Source: Halosimplex aquaticum (GTDB lineage: Archaea; Halobacteriota; Halobacteria; Halobacteriales; Haloarculaceae). From it: a DNA stretch of 64,000 nucleotides. The stretch's first letter is position 1. Every line of letters starts with the position of its first letter. Shown piece by piece: positions 25,583 through 34,436 of the stretch. Both the position numbers and the translations under genes were made by a program. The notes below the pieces were generated by a model. It searched no databases and was not told the DNA's origin. It saw nothing but the letters and a program-made list of their open reading frames with translations. Location: contig NZ_CP118158.1 in assembly GCF_028747785.1 (NCBI RefSeq), positions 744,001-808,000 on the forward strand. The letters run 5' to 3'.

Positions 25583-26480
25583 CGCTCTCACCCGGGGCGA
25601 CCCGAATCGTCGAGCGGTAGCGGACGTCCGACGACCAGTAGACCAGGTCCACGCTCATCGAGTAGAGCACGTTCTCGTACTCGCTGCTGGACAGTTCGCC
25701 GGTCGGCGTTCCGTCGACCACCATCGTGTACTTCCCGTCTGCGACCGATCCGTTGCGGATTTTCAGGTCGTACGACCCGGAGACGCTCCCCAGGTCGAGG
25801 GCCGGGCAGCTCGTCCCGCCGACCGTCCCCGAGGAGACGTCGACGGTGAGCGGCAGCGTCGCCGTGTTCGTGCACGACTGGTAGCTCCCCGAGTCGTTGA
25901 CGCCGACCTCGTACGCCGAAGTCGTCGTGTTGTAGGAGACGTTCAGATACCAGGTCTCGTGGTCGCCGGCGACGACCCACAGTTCGTCGCTGTCGGTCCC
26001 GCTCCAGCTCTGGACGCCGACCCGGAACTTGCGGGTGTTCGAGACCCCGTCGACCAGCGTCCAGTCGCCCGTGCCCCCGTTACCGAGGTCGCTGGGGTCG
26101 TTCGTGACGTTGATCCCCGGCGTCGTCGCGACGCTGACGTTCGTGAGCTGGGCGTGGGCCGCCTGCTGGCGCCGGGTCGCGTTGTGGTAGGTCTCCATGG
26201 CGTCGGTCACGCTCTGGTTGAGCGCGTCGTGGTCGCCGCTGTGGTGGCTGTGCGCGTAGCGGAACGCGTCTGTCGCGGCCGTCTCCGTCGCCCGGTGGAA
26301 GGCGTGGGCGTTCGACGTCTCCGCCGACTCGCTGCGCGTCGCGAGGTTCTCCGTGTAGATGGCCGCGTTCATCACCAGCGCCAGCGCGATGAACACGACC
26401 GCCAGCGCGAACGCGCCGACCAGGATGATCTGGCCGCGGTCGCGGTCCGGTCCCCCGACCTCCGGCCTCAGATCCGCCAC
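25575..26480 (-). CDS. Pilin-like protein 3 of the pilin-like operon
   Basis: 301 residues. N-terminus DRDRGQIILVGAFALAVVFI is a pilin-like leader with Gly|Gln. The helix is followed by an Ala/His-rich helical stretch and a large sequon-rich domain with four cysteines around NDSGSYQSCTNTATLPLTVD and SCPALDLGSVSGSY. I infer a GTG start at 26480 because no ATG fits. It overlaps the preceding gene by 13 bases, and that gene's stop TGA lies within this overlap. Confidence 0.72.
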   Translation of the reverse strand: MADLRPEVGGPDRDRGQIILVGAFALAVVFIALALVMNAAIYTENLATRSESAETSNAHAFHRATETAATDAFRYAHSHHSGDHDALNQSVTDAMETYHNATRRQQAAHAQLTNVSVATTPGINVTNDPSDLGNGGTGDWTLVDGVSNTRKFRVGVQSWSGTDSDELWVVAGDHETWYLNVSYNTTTSAYEVGVNDSGSYQSCTNTATLPLTVDVSSGTVGGTSCPALDLGSVSGSYDLKIRNGSVADGKYTMVVDGTPTGELSSSEYENVLYSMSVDLVYWSSDVRYRSTIRVAPGESDG

Positions 26481-27145
26481 ACGACCACCTCCACGTTGAT
26501 CACGTTGTAGACGCTGGAACTCGACGGCTGGGGCGCGAAGTACGTCGGTTCCCCGCTGACCGTCGTCCCCGTCGGGTCGCCGTTCTCGTCGCGGATCTCG
26601 TCGTTCACCATGAGCGTCAGCGACCACGTCGCGCGGACCGCGTGGTCGCTCGGCTGTCCCTGATAGACGTACCGCTGCGTGTGGGTCCGCCAGTCGGACC
26701 CCTGGTAGCGCAGGTAGACGTTGTACGCGATGCCCTTCCTGTCGAACGACCGTTCGAGCATCGTCCCGAAGCGGTTCGGCGGCGCCCCGGTGGTGAAGTA
26801 GCCGACCTCGCCCGTGTGGTAGAACTGCTCGCTCGTCGCGTTCCACGAGAGCAGCGCCCGTTCGAGCGCGCCGGTCTCTGCCGCCGACGCGAGGACGCCC
26901 CGCGCCGTCGATTCCTGCTGGTTCTCGATGTGCTGGCTCGACGTGCTCGCCGACAGCGGCGTCACAGCCGTCATCTCCAGCGCGAACACGACCGCCGACA
27001 GCAAGATCAGACTCGCGACGATGCCCTCCAGCGTGTGCGCCTGTCCGCGGTCGCCGCTCGTTCCGTCCGAGGCGCCGCGTCCCTCCCGGCCCCCGCTCCC
27101 GTCTCCGCGACTTGACGGCGACCGCGGCGGCCGACGAGCGCTCAC
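26468..27145 (-). CDS. Pilin-like protein 2 of the pilin-like operon
   Basis: 225 residues. A Ser/Arg/Gly-rich arm precedes GDRGQAHTLEGIVASLILLS, a pilin-like leader with Gly|Gln and Glu near +5, then a helix and a beta-rich domain ending VINVEVVVWRI. I infer a GTG start at 27145 forming a GTGA overlap with the preceding stop; another GTG lies three bases upstream. Confidence 0.7.
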   Translation of the reverse strand: MSARRPPRSPSSRGDGSGGREGRGASDGTSGDRGQAHTLEGIVASLILLSAVVFALEMTAVTPLSASTSSQHIENQQESTARGVLASAAETGALERALLSWNATSEQFYHTGEVGYFTTGAPPNRFGTMLERSFDRKGIAYNVYLRYQGSDWRTHTQRYVYQGQPSDHAVRATWSLTLMVNDEIRDENGDPTGTTVSGEPTYFAPQPSSSSVYNVINVEVVVWRI

Positions 27146-27747
27146 CACATCACCACCTCGACCGTGACGTCCCGTCCGTCGAGTAGCGCGACTCGCTGCG
27201 CGCTGACCGTCTTCCCGCCGCTCCCCGCCGGGTTCGACCCGTCGGTCAGGACGGTCCCGCAGCCCGCGCTCTGCTCGACGAGCGAACTCCCGTCCCAGCA
27301 GAGTATCGCGTCTTTGCTCGACCCGACGTCGCCCCTGATCGTCACGTTCACCGGCGTCCGGTCGACGACGCCGACGCGCTCCTGGATCGGATCGCCGTCG
27401 AATCCGCACGCCGTGAACGACTCGTCGAAGAACGCTCGCGTGCACTCTCCGTCGAGCACGTACGGGGCGCTCGCGTTGCCCAGCGACCGCTGGGTGAGGT
27501 CGTCGGCGACGCGATTGACCGCCGGCGTTTCGGACTGCCCGCTGTCCGAGAACGGCTCCAGCATCCCCGGGACGAACGCCATCGCGAACGTCAGCGCCAG
27601 CAGGAAGACGCTCATCCCGATGGCGAAATCCAGCGTCGTCTGACCGCGCTCGCCTCGACGGCGGTGCCGTCGCTCTATACGCTCCTCTCGCTGTGAGCCC
27701 GTGCCGTGTGTCTTTACGGGCCCCGTTAGGTCCCCGAGTCCTCGCAT
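27142..27747 (-). CDS. Pilin-like protein 1 of the pilin-like operon
   Basis: 201 residues and first gene of the five. A basic arm RRHRRRGERGQTTLDFAIGM holds a Gly|Gln cleavage point, followed by the hydrophobic helix SVFLLALTFAMAFVPG. The soluble domain has four to six cysteines (GECTRAFFDESFTACGFDGD, LCWDGSS, AGCGT). A TATA-like GTTATATCCG complement is 84 bases upstream, giving a leader of about 55 bases. In some genomes this family is listed as DUF7287 (recollection only). Confidence 0.72.
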   Translation of the reverse strand: MRGLGDLTGPVKTHGTGSQREERIERRHRRRGERGQTTLDFAIGMSVFLLALTFAMAFVPGMLEPFSDSGQSETPAVNRVADDLTQRSLGNASAPYVLDGECTRAFFDESFTACGFDGDPIQERVGVVDRTPVNVTIRGDVGSSKDAILCWDGSSLVEQSAGCGTVLTDGSNPAGSGGKTVSAQRVALLDGRDVTVEVVMW

Positions 27748-27830
27748 TGTGTGTCTCTGCCGGTCGCCGCGGACGCCGTCCCCCGAAAGCGCCGCGGGTT
27801 CCGAGCCTTGCCGACTGAACGACGGTCCCC

Positions 27831-27840
27831 GTTATATCCG
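27831..27840 (-). promoter_or_regulatory. Candidate TATA box of the pilin-like operon
   Basis: CGGATATAAC on the minus strand, about 84-93 bases before the first ATG of the operon. Confidence 0.4.
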
Positions 27841-27933
27841 TTGGCCCGACAGTACAGAAATTGATACTCCGATGGTTGATATGCTGACAGTACGGCCGTG
27901 TCACTCGATGACGATCGGCCGCCCGCTTCGATG

Positions 27934-27943
27934 GGTTTATGAA
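27934..27943 (+). promoter_or_regulatory. TATA box of tRNA-Ala
   Basis: GGTTTATGAA, about 30-38 bases before the first base of the mature tRNA. Confidence 0.5.
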
Positions 27944-27971
27944 AAGTCCCCGGATACGTGTTTTTGTAGGC

Positions 27972-28043
27972 GGGCTCGTAGATCAGTGGTAGATCATCCC
28001 CCTGGCACGGGGAAGGCCCCGGGTTCAAATCCCGGCGAGTCCA
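27972..28043 (+). tRNA. tRNA-Ala (anticodon GGC)
   Basis: A 72-base cloverleaf. The acceptor arm pairs GGGCTCG with CGAGTCC and includes the G3-U70 pair that identifies alanine tRNA. The anticodon stem CCCC/GGGG encloses CTGGCAC with anticodon GGC. The T arm is CCGGG-TTCAAAT-CCCGG. The discriminator base is A; CCA is not encoded. No intron is seen. The 3' end is duplicated about 87 bases downstream. Confidence 0.96.
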
Positions 28044-28044
28044 C
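28030..28044 (+). repeat. tRNA-Ala 3' end, first copy of a direct repeat (possible att site)
   Basis: TCCCGGCGAGTCCAC, the T-arm end and acceptor strand of tRNA-Ala, identical to 28117-28131. Confidence 0.6.
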
Positions 28045-28344
28045 TTCCTTCCGTTCGCTTCGCTCACTCCAGTCAGCGGACTCGCCGACCCTCGCGAACG
28101 CAACGCGTTCGCTCGGTCCCGGCGAGTCCACACCACTTCTTCCTGTGGGGTTCCTCGCGAGCCGTCGGCTCGTTACGGGACCTCGTCCACAGAAACTCGG
28201 GAAGCCGCGAACGCTCCGCGCTCGCGTACGGTACGCATCGTTCCCCTCGGCGCGGATGCCGGCGGTTAACGCTCTACCACAGTTCCCTCGACGCGACTTC
28301 ACCCGCCGAAGCCGTATTGTACCTCAGGTCCGTAGCGTCGCCCA
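28045..28344. other. Intergenic region after tRNA-Ala, holding a duplicated tRNA end
   Basis: 300 bases with no gene. The first 87 bases lie between the two copies of the tRNA end and contain GCGAACGCAACGCGTTCGC, a hairpin near 28093-28111. The remainder includes another inverted pair around 28153-28195 (CTGTGG...CCACAG). It ends in the promoter of the lipoprotein gene. An integration scar is the simplest explanation for the first part. Confidence 0.5.
28117..28131 (+). repeat. tRNA-Ala 3' end, second copy of a direct repeat (possible att scar)
   Basis: TCCCGGCGAGTCCAC, identical to the tRNA end at 28030-28044. No integrase gene is nearby. Confidence 0.6.
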
Positions 28345-29259
28345 ATGGGAAAACGGGCGGTCGTCCTCGTGGCGCTTGTTCTCCTGTCGGGGTGTAGCGC
28401 AGTTCCGTTCGGGAGCGACAGCCAGCAGGGCGCCCCGACGGACACCGTCACGCCCGTTCCGGTAACCGACGCCGACGGGGGTGCGACCGCCACGGCAACA
28501 GCTGCCGACCTCCCGCCGGGCGTCAGCGCGGACGGGTCAGTCAACGCCATCGAACTCGCCCGGGCGCACAGCGCGTACGTCGAGAACCGGTCGTACACCT
28601 GGTTCGTCGACTACGACACAGGCGAACAGGACTTCCTCGGCGGGGTGTTCACCCGTCGAGCCGTCGTCGGCAACGGGAGCTTCTTCGTCCAGCAGGCCAG
28701 CCTCGGCTCCGGCGCGAACACGTCGCTGTACGTCAACGAGTCGGGCGGGTTCCTGCGCTCGACGGAGGGCAACGAGACGCGCTACGACCTGATCGAGGTC
28801 CCGGGCGACCATAGCCAGTACGTCTTCGCAGACGCCGCCATCCGGCGGTTCCTCAACGGAGCGAGGTTCGCCGTGACGACCGTCGAGCGCGGGGGCCAGA
28901 CCTACTACCGTCTCTACACCGCCGACGGACCGGTCCCCGACACGCTCGCGTCGTCGTCGGTCGCGATCCGCAACTACAGCGCGACGGCGTACGTGACGCC
29001 CGACGGATTCGTCCGGTCGCTGTCGGTCGAGTACGATCGCTTCGTCGGGGGCGACCGGTCCGACGTGAGCTTCCGATACGACTACAGCGGCGTGGGCGAG
29101 TCGACGCCGCGGGCGCCCACTTGGATTGGGAACGTATCGCGACGGTCGACGCCGGAACCGGTCCAGCCGGGGACGACGGCGCCGAATGGGACGACCGCAC
29201 CCGGCGGCTCGACCGCGACGACTGACGAGCCGACCGCGACAGACGAACTCGACGAGTAG
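28345..29259 (+). CDS. Haloarchaeal lipoprotein of unknown function
   Basis: 304 residues. A signal peptide with a lipobox, LVLLSGCSA, predicts lipid anchoring at Cys16 and export. The mature protein has a Thr/Ala-rich linker, a beta-rich domain of about 200 residues (YTWFVDYDTGEQDFLGGVFT, TYYRLYTADGP) with several sequons, and a Thr/Pro/Gly-rich tail TPEPVQPGTTAPNGTT. This matches a family of haloarchaeal lipoproteins whose function is unknown. Start fixed by the signal peptide. Confidence 0.8.
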   Translation: MGKRAVVLVALVLLSGCSAVPFGSDSQQGAPTDTVTPVPVTDADGGATATATAADLPPGVSADGSVNAIELARAHSAYVENRSYTWFVDYDTGEQDFLGGVFTRRAVVGNGSFFVQQASLGSGANTSLYVNESGGFLRSTEGNETRYDLIEVPGDHSQYVFADAAIRRFLNGARFAVTTVERGGQTYYRLYTADGPVPDTLASSSVAIRNYSATAYVTPDGFVRSLSVEYDRFVGGDRSDVSFRYDYSGVGESTPRAPTWIGNVSRRSTPEPVQPGTTAPNGTTAPGGSTATTDEPTATDELDE

Positions 29260-29349
29260 CCGACCGCGACAGACGGCGCTATCGGGCGGTGAGCGGGAAG
29301 AAGACGGAGCGGAAGCCGTGTCGGTCCGCGCAGCGACGGAATAGCTGAT

Positions 29350-29592
29350 TCAGGACCTGAGAGTGAGCATCCCGTCGTTGACCGACAGGTCGGTCACCTC
29401 GTCGGTGACCTCGAACTCGAACTGCCGGTCGCCGGCGACGACGATGGCCGTGTCACCCACGACGTCGAGCTTGGCGTCGACCTGCTCGCCGAAGTCGACG
29501 ACGATTACCGTCTGCCCGTCGACGTCTCGGCGGGTGATCGCGATGTCCTCGTCCTCGGCCGCGGCTGACTGGAGCGTGGATGGGGCCTCCAT
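29350..29592 (-). CDS. Small Hsp20-like or DUF7127-type protein
   Basis: 80 residues with a beta-rich C-terminal part, TVIVVDFGEQVDAKLDVVGD TAIV and EVTDEVTDLSVNDGMLTLRS, in which the short strands resemble the alpha-crystallin core (the NDGMLTLR end is close to the NGvLtI motif). It is too short for a full Hsp20. A promoter is likely in the 90-base gap to the 5' side. Function unassigned. Confidence 0.65.
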   Translation of the reverse strand: MEAPSTLQSAAAEDEDIAITRRDVDGQTVIVVDFGEQVDAKLDVVGDTAIVVAGDRQFEFEVTDEVTDLSVNDGMLTLRS

Positions 29593-29686
29593 AGGTTCGG
29601 TTGGGCCCTCGCGTACCTAAGGGCGTTGCCGGGGTACGCCGGACTCGTGGCGACAGCCTACGGCGGAGAGAACGGGGCCGGTCGCG

Positions 29687-31786
29687 TCACGACATGAGCG
29701 TGACGACGTACCAGACCACGAGTGCGATCGTCGGGAGCACCACGGCGAACTTGACGCCGGCGAGCAGGCTCACGTCGCGGATGTACCCCGCGATGAACGA
29801 GGACAGGAGCGCCTGCAGGACGACGGCGTGGAAGAACAGCACCGAGAGCATGTGCGTGTTGACGCCGCTGAAGTTCCCGCCGGGCGCTTGACTGCCGCCA
29901 CCGCCCGACGAGGCGGACTGGCTGGCCAGGTCCGCCATCACGTTGAGGAACTTGATCTTCAGAAGCGCCATCACGCCCAGCAGGGTGAGGTAGGTCATGA
30001 TGATGATGACCATCTGCATCCGCGTGCGCGACTTGCGCTCCAGGTCGATGTCGTCCTGGTTCTCCGAGGCCTGCGCGGCCGTCGAGAGCACGTCCTGGAT
30101 CTGGCTGGACGCCTCCTGGGCCTCGCTGATCAGCTTGACCGTCCGGGCGAGCCGGGGGATGTGATAGCGGTTGTTGAACTCCCGGAGCGCGTTCTTGAGG
30201 CTGGTGCCGTAGTTGACCTTCGCGTGCATCGTCTCAAGCTCGTCGGCCATGCGGCCCGAGGAGGTGTCGGCGACGACCCGGATCGATTCGAGGAGGGTCA
30301 TCCCGGTGTCGTTGGCGCTGGCGAGCTTCCGGAGGTTCTCGGAGAGGTTACCGACGACGCTCCGGCGGGTCCGGAGGTTCCACTCGTAGAAGACCGCGAG
30401 CGGCAGTAGGTTCACGTAGATCGGGACGTAGACCCACATGAACGTCCCCGTGATGACCGGGTAGGTCCACCGCTTGTCCGGCGTGTTGAGCTTGTCCGGC
30501 ACGTCGGCGCCCACCGGGACGACGAGCTCCGAGATGGTCATCGGCGCCAGGTGGAAGATGACGACGACCGCGAAGAAGGCGATCGTTATCGGGATCGTAA
30601 AGCCGAGGACGAACAGCGGGTTGTCCCGGAAGAAGATGTGGGGCCGCTTGAGGATCTCCGTCGCGCGGTAGGTCCCCTCGCGGCTCTTGATGCGGTCGAA
30701 GACGCCGTAGGTGCCCGTGTACCCCTCGACGAGGCCGAGACTCAGGAGCCCGTCGTCGGCCTCCGAGTAGGTCTCCTCGGCGTCCCGGTCGGGGCGGAGG
30801 TAGCCGTCGCCGATGGAGTCCTGGGTGACCGTCGAGGTGAGCACGAGGAACCCGACGCCGGTCAGCGGGATGAGCCCGTAGACCGTCCCCATCATCATGT
30901 CCATCTTCGACCCCGAGGACATCATGCTCATGATGACGAGGATGATGATGAGCAGGAGCGGGAACAGCGAGAGCGTCATGTACATCTCGCCGAACAACTC
31001 CAGCGTGTCCAGCATCTTCTTCTGCTCCTGCTTGGCCGTCCGCATGTGCTTGTCCTTCTGGTCCTCGAGGAACGAAGTCATGTCCCCGCCGGAGTCGACG
31101 ATAGAGAGCATGTCCGTCAGGAACTGGCTGAGTTCGTCGCTGGGCGTCTCCAGCGCCTGGTTGCGGATCGCCGTCCGGTAGTCGGTGTCGAAGTACTCCG
31201 TCTCGAGGACGAGCGACTGGAACTCCTTGGCCACCTCGCCGTAGGTGTCGTCGGCCTGGGCCATCGCCTGCAGGATTTCGAGCTGGTTGAGACCGCCCAC
31301 GGAGAGGGCGTACATGAAGGCGATCGAGTCGGAGAGGAGGACGTTTATCTCGCGTTTGCGCGCGTTCGACCGGAAGTACGGTATCGAGACGAGCGAGCCG
31401 AAGCCGACCCCGAACCCGATGGCGCCGAAGACGATCCCCGAGACGAAGATGATCGCGGGGACCTTCAGCGCCGAGACGACCGGCCGGATCGAATCGGGCA
31501 GCCGGAGGCCGATGAACTCGGGGTTGGTGATGCCGAGCATCTGGACGATCAGGTACCCGAGTAACATCCCGAGCAGCCAGAGGGTCACGCCGGCGACGGT
31601 GCCGACCGCCAGCGCGCGCGAGATGTACATCTCGACGTTGTCGTCCATCCGCGCTTCGGCGAGCTTGTCGTCGATGCCCTTGACGAAGTCGCCGTCCTCG
31701 TCGAACAGCGTCTGGTAGAGCGGGTAGAACGTGTCCCCGACGGTGTTCGCGCCGCCGAGCTGCTTGGACTCGCGCCCGAGGCTCAT
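29687..31786 (-). CDS. Type IV pilus assembly membrane platform protein (TadC/PilC-like)
   Basis: 699 residues with two T2SSF (GspF) domains: one at about residues 150-290 (SIAFMYALSVGGLNQLEILQ) and one at about 470-600. Several membrane helices flank each, such as LSLFPLLLIIILVIMSMMSS in the middle and TMLSVLFFHAVVLQALLSSF-like segments at the end. It forms the inner-membrane platform on which pilin subunits are assembled, with the ATPase encoded just upstream. The ATG overlaps the ATPase stop by four bases. Double-domain length is typical of archaea. Confidence 0.9.
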   Translation of the reverse strand: MSLGRESKQLGGANTVGDTFYPLYQTLFDEDGDFVKGIDDKLAEARMDDNVEMYISRALAVGTVAGVTLWLLGMLLGYLIVQMLGITNPEFIGLRLPDSIRPVVSALKVPAIIFVSGIVFGAIGFGVGFGSLVSIPYFRSNARKREINVLLSDSIAFMYALSVGGLNQLEILQAMAQADDTYGEVAKEFQSLVLETEYFDTDYRTAIRNQALETPSDELSQFLTDMLSIVDSGGDMTSFLEDQKDKHMRTAKQEQKKMLDTLELFGEMYMTLSLFPLLLIIILVIMSMMSSGSKMDMMMGTVYGLIPLTGVGFLVLTSTVTQDSIGDGYLRPDRDAEETYSEADDGLLSLGLVEGYTGTYGVFDRIKSREGTYRATEILKRPHIFFRDNPLFVLGFTIPITIAFFAVVVIFHLAPMTISELVVPVGADVPDKLNTPDKRWTYPVITGTFMWVYVPIYVNLLPLAVFYEWNLRTRRSVVGNLSENLRKLASANDTGMTLLESIRVVADTSSGRMADELETMHAKVNYGTSLKNALREFNNRYHIPRLARTVKLISEAQEASSQIQDVLSTAAQASENQDDIDLERKSRTRMQMVIIIMTYLTLLGVMALLKIKFLNVMADLASQSASSGGGGSQAPGGNFSGVNTHMLSVLFFHAVVLQALLSSFIAGYIRDVSLLAGVKFAVVLPTIALVVWYVVTLMS

Positions 31787-34302
31787 GCCTCGTCAGCCTC
31801 CGCACCGGCCGCGGGCACGAACTCGCTGAAGTCGATCTCGTCGTCGTCCTCTTTCTCGACGGGCGTGATGTCGGTCTCCTCCTCGTCGACGCCCGAGCCC
31901 GTCAGCGCGCTCACGATGTCCGAGGTCTCCTTGTCGCGGAACTGCTGGAACAGCGGCTGCGCGTTCTCCAGGATGTCGCCGGCCTCGTCGAGCATCTCCG
32001 CCGGCGGGTCCGGCCGCGGGACCATCTCCTCTTTCTCCGGGTCGATGTTGATCTTGACCGACTCCATCTCCCGGAGGTCCTCGAGCGAGCGCTCCAGTTT
32101 GTCCTCGGCGATGAGGGCCATGATGGTGTCCGGGTCGTTGATGAACGCCTGGACGGCGGCCGCGACCTCCGTGTAGGTGTTGAGGTTCTGCTCGATGAGG
32201 TACGCGAGGACGACCTTCCGCATGAACAGCTCCTCGTCGAGCCGTTCCTGTTTCCACCCGCGGTCGAACTTGAGCTCCTCCAGCGTGTTGGAGTTGCCCA
32301 TCTGGAGGAACTCGTCGGTCTCGGCCTGCCACTCGTAGACGTCGCGGACGTTGATCTCGTCGTGCTCCGCGGAGTACTCGTTGATCTCGGTGAGGTTCTT
32401 GTTCCGGCGGACCTTGTTGCCGTCGACCCGCGTCTGGGTCTGGATGGACACCAGGTCCAGCGCCGTGAACAGCGTCTTCGAGACGTTGATCGGCTCGGTC
32501 GTGAACCGCTTGATGACCTCGCCGACGGTGTCGGCGTGGAAGGTGGAGTAGGCCGTGTGCCCGGTCGACATGACCTGGAAGAGGTCGCGACCTTCCTCCC
32601 CGCGCACCTCGCCCATGACGATGTAGTCGGGGCGCTGACGCAGTGCGGCCTCCAGCAGGTCGAACTCGTCGACGTCGCCCTTGTCGTCCTCGCCGAACGA
32701 GGGGCGAGTCACGGAGGCGACCCAGTTACGCTGGGGCAGTTCGACCTCGCGGGTGTCCTCGATGGAGACGATCTTCGCGTTGCTCGGGATGAACAGGGAG
32801 ATGGCGTTCAGCGACGTCGTCTTCCCCGAGGCGGTACCTCCGGCGAAGATCATCGACTTGTTGTTCTCGATGCACAGCCAGAGGAACGCCATCTCGTCGA
32901 GCGAGAACGTGTTCCAGTTGATGAGGTCCACCGGCGTGAACGGGACGTCCTTGAACTGACGGATGGTGTAGTTGGTCCCGTGGTCGGAGACCTCCTCGCC
33001 CAGGGTCAACTGGGCGCGCGACCCGTCCGGCAGGGTCGCGTCGACCTGCGGCTGCCGCTTCGAGATGCCCTTGCCCGACCGCTGGGCGAGTTTGACGACG
33101 AAGTCGTCGAGCGACTGCTTGCCGTGCTCGACGTTCGTGATGATGTTCTCGTACTCCGTGTGGTAGACGAACACGCGGGAGTTGTACCCGTCGCAGGAGA
33201 TGTCCTCGACGTTGATGTCGTGTTTGACGGGGTCGATCCGCGCGTAGCCGACGAAGTCCCGTTTGAGGCGGTAGAGCAGTTTCTCGACCTGGTACTCGTT
33301 GAGCGTCTTCGGGTCGTCCTCGATGACGACCGGCTCGGGCCGCGCCTCGATACCGTCGAGTTCTCCGCCTTGCGTCTCGATACCGACTTCCATGCCGAGC
33401 GCCTCCTTGAACTGGTCCATGATCCCGAGGTCCCCCTGTTGCCCGGGCGTGTAGAGGTCGTAGCGTTCGAGCAGGCGCTCGGTCTCGCGCTGGATGACGT
33501 TGGCGCGGTCGGCCTCCGATCCCTCGACGACGACGTCGTCGTCGGAGTACTTGATGGCGGATCTGAGCTTGCCCGAGAGGAAGCTGACGAGGTCGGACTC
33601 GATGTCGTTCTCGTAGGGCTCGATGGCGTAGTACTTCTTCTCGTTCTCCTTGCGGGAGTGGAAGATGACGACGCAGGCGTAGGGCTTGTTCACCCAGTAG
33701 CGCTCGACCTCGACGAAGTGGGCCTTCTTCTCCAGCGGGACGGCCTTCTCCAGGTCGTAGCGGTTGACGACCGTCGTGTGCCCGTCGACCGTCGAGAAGA
33801 AGGCGTCCTCGTCGAGGTCGGGGTTCACGTCGACCGTCCGCTCGTCGACGATGGCCGACAGCCGTTCGGCGGCGTTCCCCCCTTCGCTCAGTCGGTCCTC
33901 CGTCTCGTCCGGGTCGAACCCGAGGTGCTCCTCGGGTTCGAAGGGGATCTTCTCCCCGTCGCTGTCACGGGGGATCTCCCCGTCCTCGTCGTAGTAGTAC
34001 TCCTGCTTGAAGTGCTCCCAGGTGTAGCGGTCCTTGACGACGAACGAGCGTTCGGCCTCGATCCGGTCGCCCCAGACCTGGTCGAGCGTCTTCGCCGCGC
34101 TCGCGCCCGACTGGAGCTTGTCCTCGATGTCCAGCGGGTCGAAGCCCAGGTACTCGCTCCGGTCGAACCTGCCGCCCGTATGCACGTCCCGCCGCAGGTC
34201 GTTCCACGTGTACTCGCCGACGGTCGGGCCGCCCCCGGAGAACCGGTCGCCCCCTGACCCGACCTGGTCTGACTCGTTGCCCCCCGTACCATCAATTGCC
34301 AT
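31783..34302 (-). CDS. Type II/IV secretion-system ATPase (TadA/PilB-like)
   Basis: 839 residues. The C-terminal half is the motor: Walker A in FAGGTASGKTTSLNA near residues 486-496, an Asp/Walker B region with YIVMGEVRGEEGRD near 565-580 and the His box GHTAYSTFHADT. The N-terminal 450 residues contain two repeated EEH/EYLGFDPxxxED segments (LGFDPLDIEDKL and LGFDPDETEDRL) and the N1/N2 regions typical of long haloarchaeal PilB. It would power assembly of the pilin-like proteins encoded upstream. It forms an operon with the platform gene. C-terminal 80 residues are acidic. Confidence 0.92.
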   Translation of the reverse strand: MAIDGTGGNESDQVGSGGDRFSGGGPTVGEYTWNDLRRDVHTGGRFDRSEYLGFDPLDIEDKLQSGASAAKTLDQVWGDRIEAERSFVVKDRYTWEHFKQEYYYDEDGEIPRDSDGEKIPFEPEEHLGFDPDETEDRLSEGGNAAERLSAIVDERTVDVNPDLDEDAFFSTVDGHTTVVNRYDLEKAVPLEKKAHFVEVERYWVNKPYACVVIFHSRKENEKKYYAIEPYENDIESDLVSFLSGKLRSAIKYSDDDVVVEGSEADRANVIQRETERLLERYDLYTPGQQGDLGIMDQFKEALGMEVGIETQGGELDGIEARPEPVVIEDDPKTLNEYQVEKLLYRLKRDFVGYARIDPVKHDINVEDISCDGYNSRVFVYHTEYENIITNVEHGKQSLDDFVVKLAQRSGKGISKRQPQVDATLPDGSRAQLTLGEEVSDHGTNYTIRQFKDVPFTPVDLINWNTFSLDEMAFLWLCIENNKSMIFAGGTASGKTTSLNAISLFIPSNAKIVSIEDTREVELPQRNWVASVTRPSFGEDDKGDVDEFDLLEAALRQRPDYIVMGEVRGEEGRDLFQVMSTGHTAYSTFHADTVGEVIKRFTTEPINVSKTLFTALDLVSIQTQTRVDGNKVRRNKNLTEINEYSAEHDEINVRDVYEWQAETDEFLQMGNSNTLEELKFDRGWKQERLDEELFMRKVVLAYLIEQNLNTYTEVAAAVQAFINDPDTIMALIAEDKLERSLEDLREMESVKINIDPEKEEMVPRPDPPAEMLDEAGDILENAQPLFQQFRDKETSDIVSALTGSGVDEEETDITPVEKEDDDEIDFSEFVPAAGAEADEA

Positions 34303-34436
34303 TACAGGCTAACTACTGGTAAGACAGAAAAAGCTTTACGCCCACGAGGTTGTCGCCGATAATTCCGCGTAACGCCGATAAGACGGCCGTATACGGCCCC
34401 TACTTCCAGTTAGGGGATAAATACTTCCGAATGGTG

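Noticed and set aside
27726..28136. 136-residue open frame on the minus strand across tRNA-Ala
   Set aside because: It includes the reverse translation of the tRNA (RRDLNPGPSPCQGDDLPLIYE pattern split across the tRNA), a well-known false protein. The tRNA fold is clear.
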